DNA from: Paraspadella gotoi
Taxonomy: Eukaryota > Chaetognatha
Reading direction: 5' to 3'
DNA: 64,000 nucleotides
Assembly (NCBI GenBank): GCA_051294375.1
Contig: CM119269.1
Span: 21,623,665 to 21,687,664, forward strand
Numbering within the stretch: the stretch's first letter is position 1; the number at the start of each line of letters is the position of its first letter. This document shows, piece after piece, positions 63,954 to 64,000 of this stretch. The notes beneath the pieces were generated by a model. The model was not told the DNA's origin. It was given only the letters and a program-made list of their open reading frames with translations, and did no database searches. The position numbers and the translations under genes were made by a program.

Positions 63954-63978
63954 NNNNNNNNNNNNNNNNNNNNNNNNN
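63954..63978. other. Assembly gap (25 N)
   Basis: Run of 25 N within a short tandem repeat. Confidence 0.99.
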
Positions 63979-64000
63979 CGAGATTGAAATTGGGGAATTT

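Overview
This is a piece of an animal nuclear genome, most likely an invertebrate. The genes are split by AT-rich introns with GT/AG borders. There are very many (CT)n/(GA)n microsatellites, tRNA-derived SINE-like repeats, small inverted-repeat transposons, and six runs of N typical of scaffolding. Nothing looks bacterial, organellar or viral. I cannot name the species; an arthropod-like or other lophotrochozoan/ecdysozoan genome is an inference only.

Layout. Positions 1-37690 are dominated by one locus present four times. Copies 1 (1-8687) and 2 (11612-20298) appear letter-for-letter identical at an offset of 11611. Copy 3 (24145-29950) and copy 4 (29976-about 37690) differ from them by scattered one- or two-base indels. 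Only copy 4 keeps long reading frames; copies 1-3 carry the same exons broken by frameshifts. The segments between copies (8688-11611 and 20299-24144) are also related, partly in inverted orientation. The simplest reading is unpolished or haplotype-duplicated long-read sequence stitched around one real gene, not a natural tandem array.

Genes. Copy 4 and the sequence downstream hold a large plus-strand gene. Six coding exons (30222-31413, 33149-35844, 36297-36473, 36780-36916, 46423-46553, 55928-56087) join with compatible phases. The product has a long low-complexity, Pro/Ser/Asp/Glu-rich front and a C-terminal coiled-coil part resembling the AIP3-like region of the p140Cap (SRCIN1)/KIAA1217 family. 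Its first and last exons are not seen. Inside its 9.5 kb fourth intron, on the minus strand, lies a second gene: a six-exon trypsin-like serine protease domain (45138-38413) with complete catalytic triad and trypsin-type specificity residues. At the right edge a third gene starts at 63641 with a signal anchor and a possible Cu/Zn-superoxide-dismutase-like start, and runs into a gap.

Repeats. From 38 to 63 kb the introns and intergenic DNA carry several mobile-element families. These are two long inverted-repeat elements (48704-51120), one of them split by a 1170-bp insertion with a 12-bp target-site duplication and hammerhead-like arms; a small inverted-repeat family with a telomere-like core; at least two tRNA-derived SINE-like families; and a retro-copied tRNA-Leu end. 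Several tandem repeats lie directly on splice sites, including a 77-bp duplication of the exon 5 splice donor. The two main genes share no obvious pathway; their relation is positional (nested, antisense).
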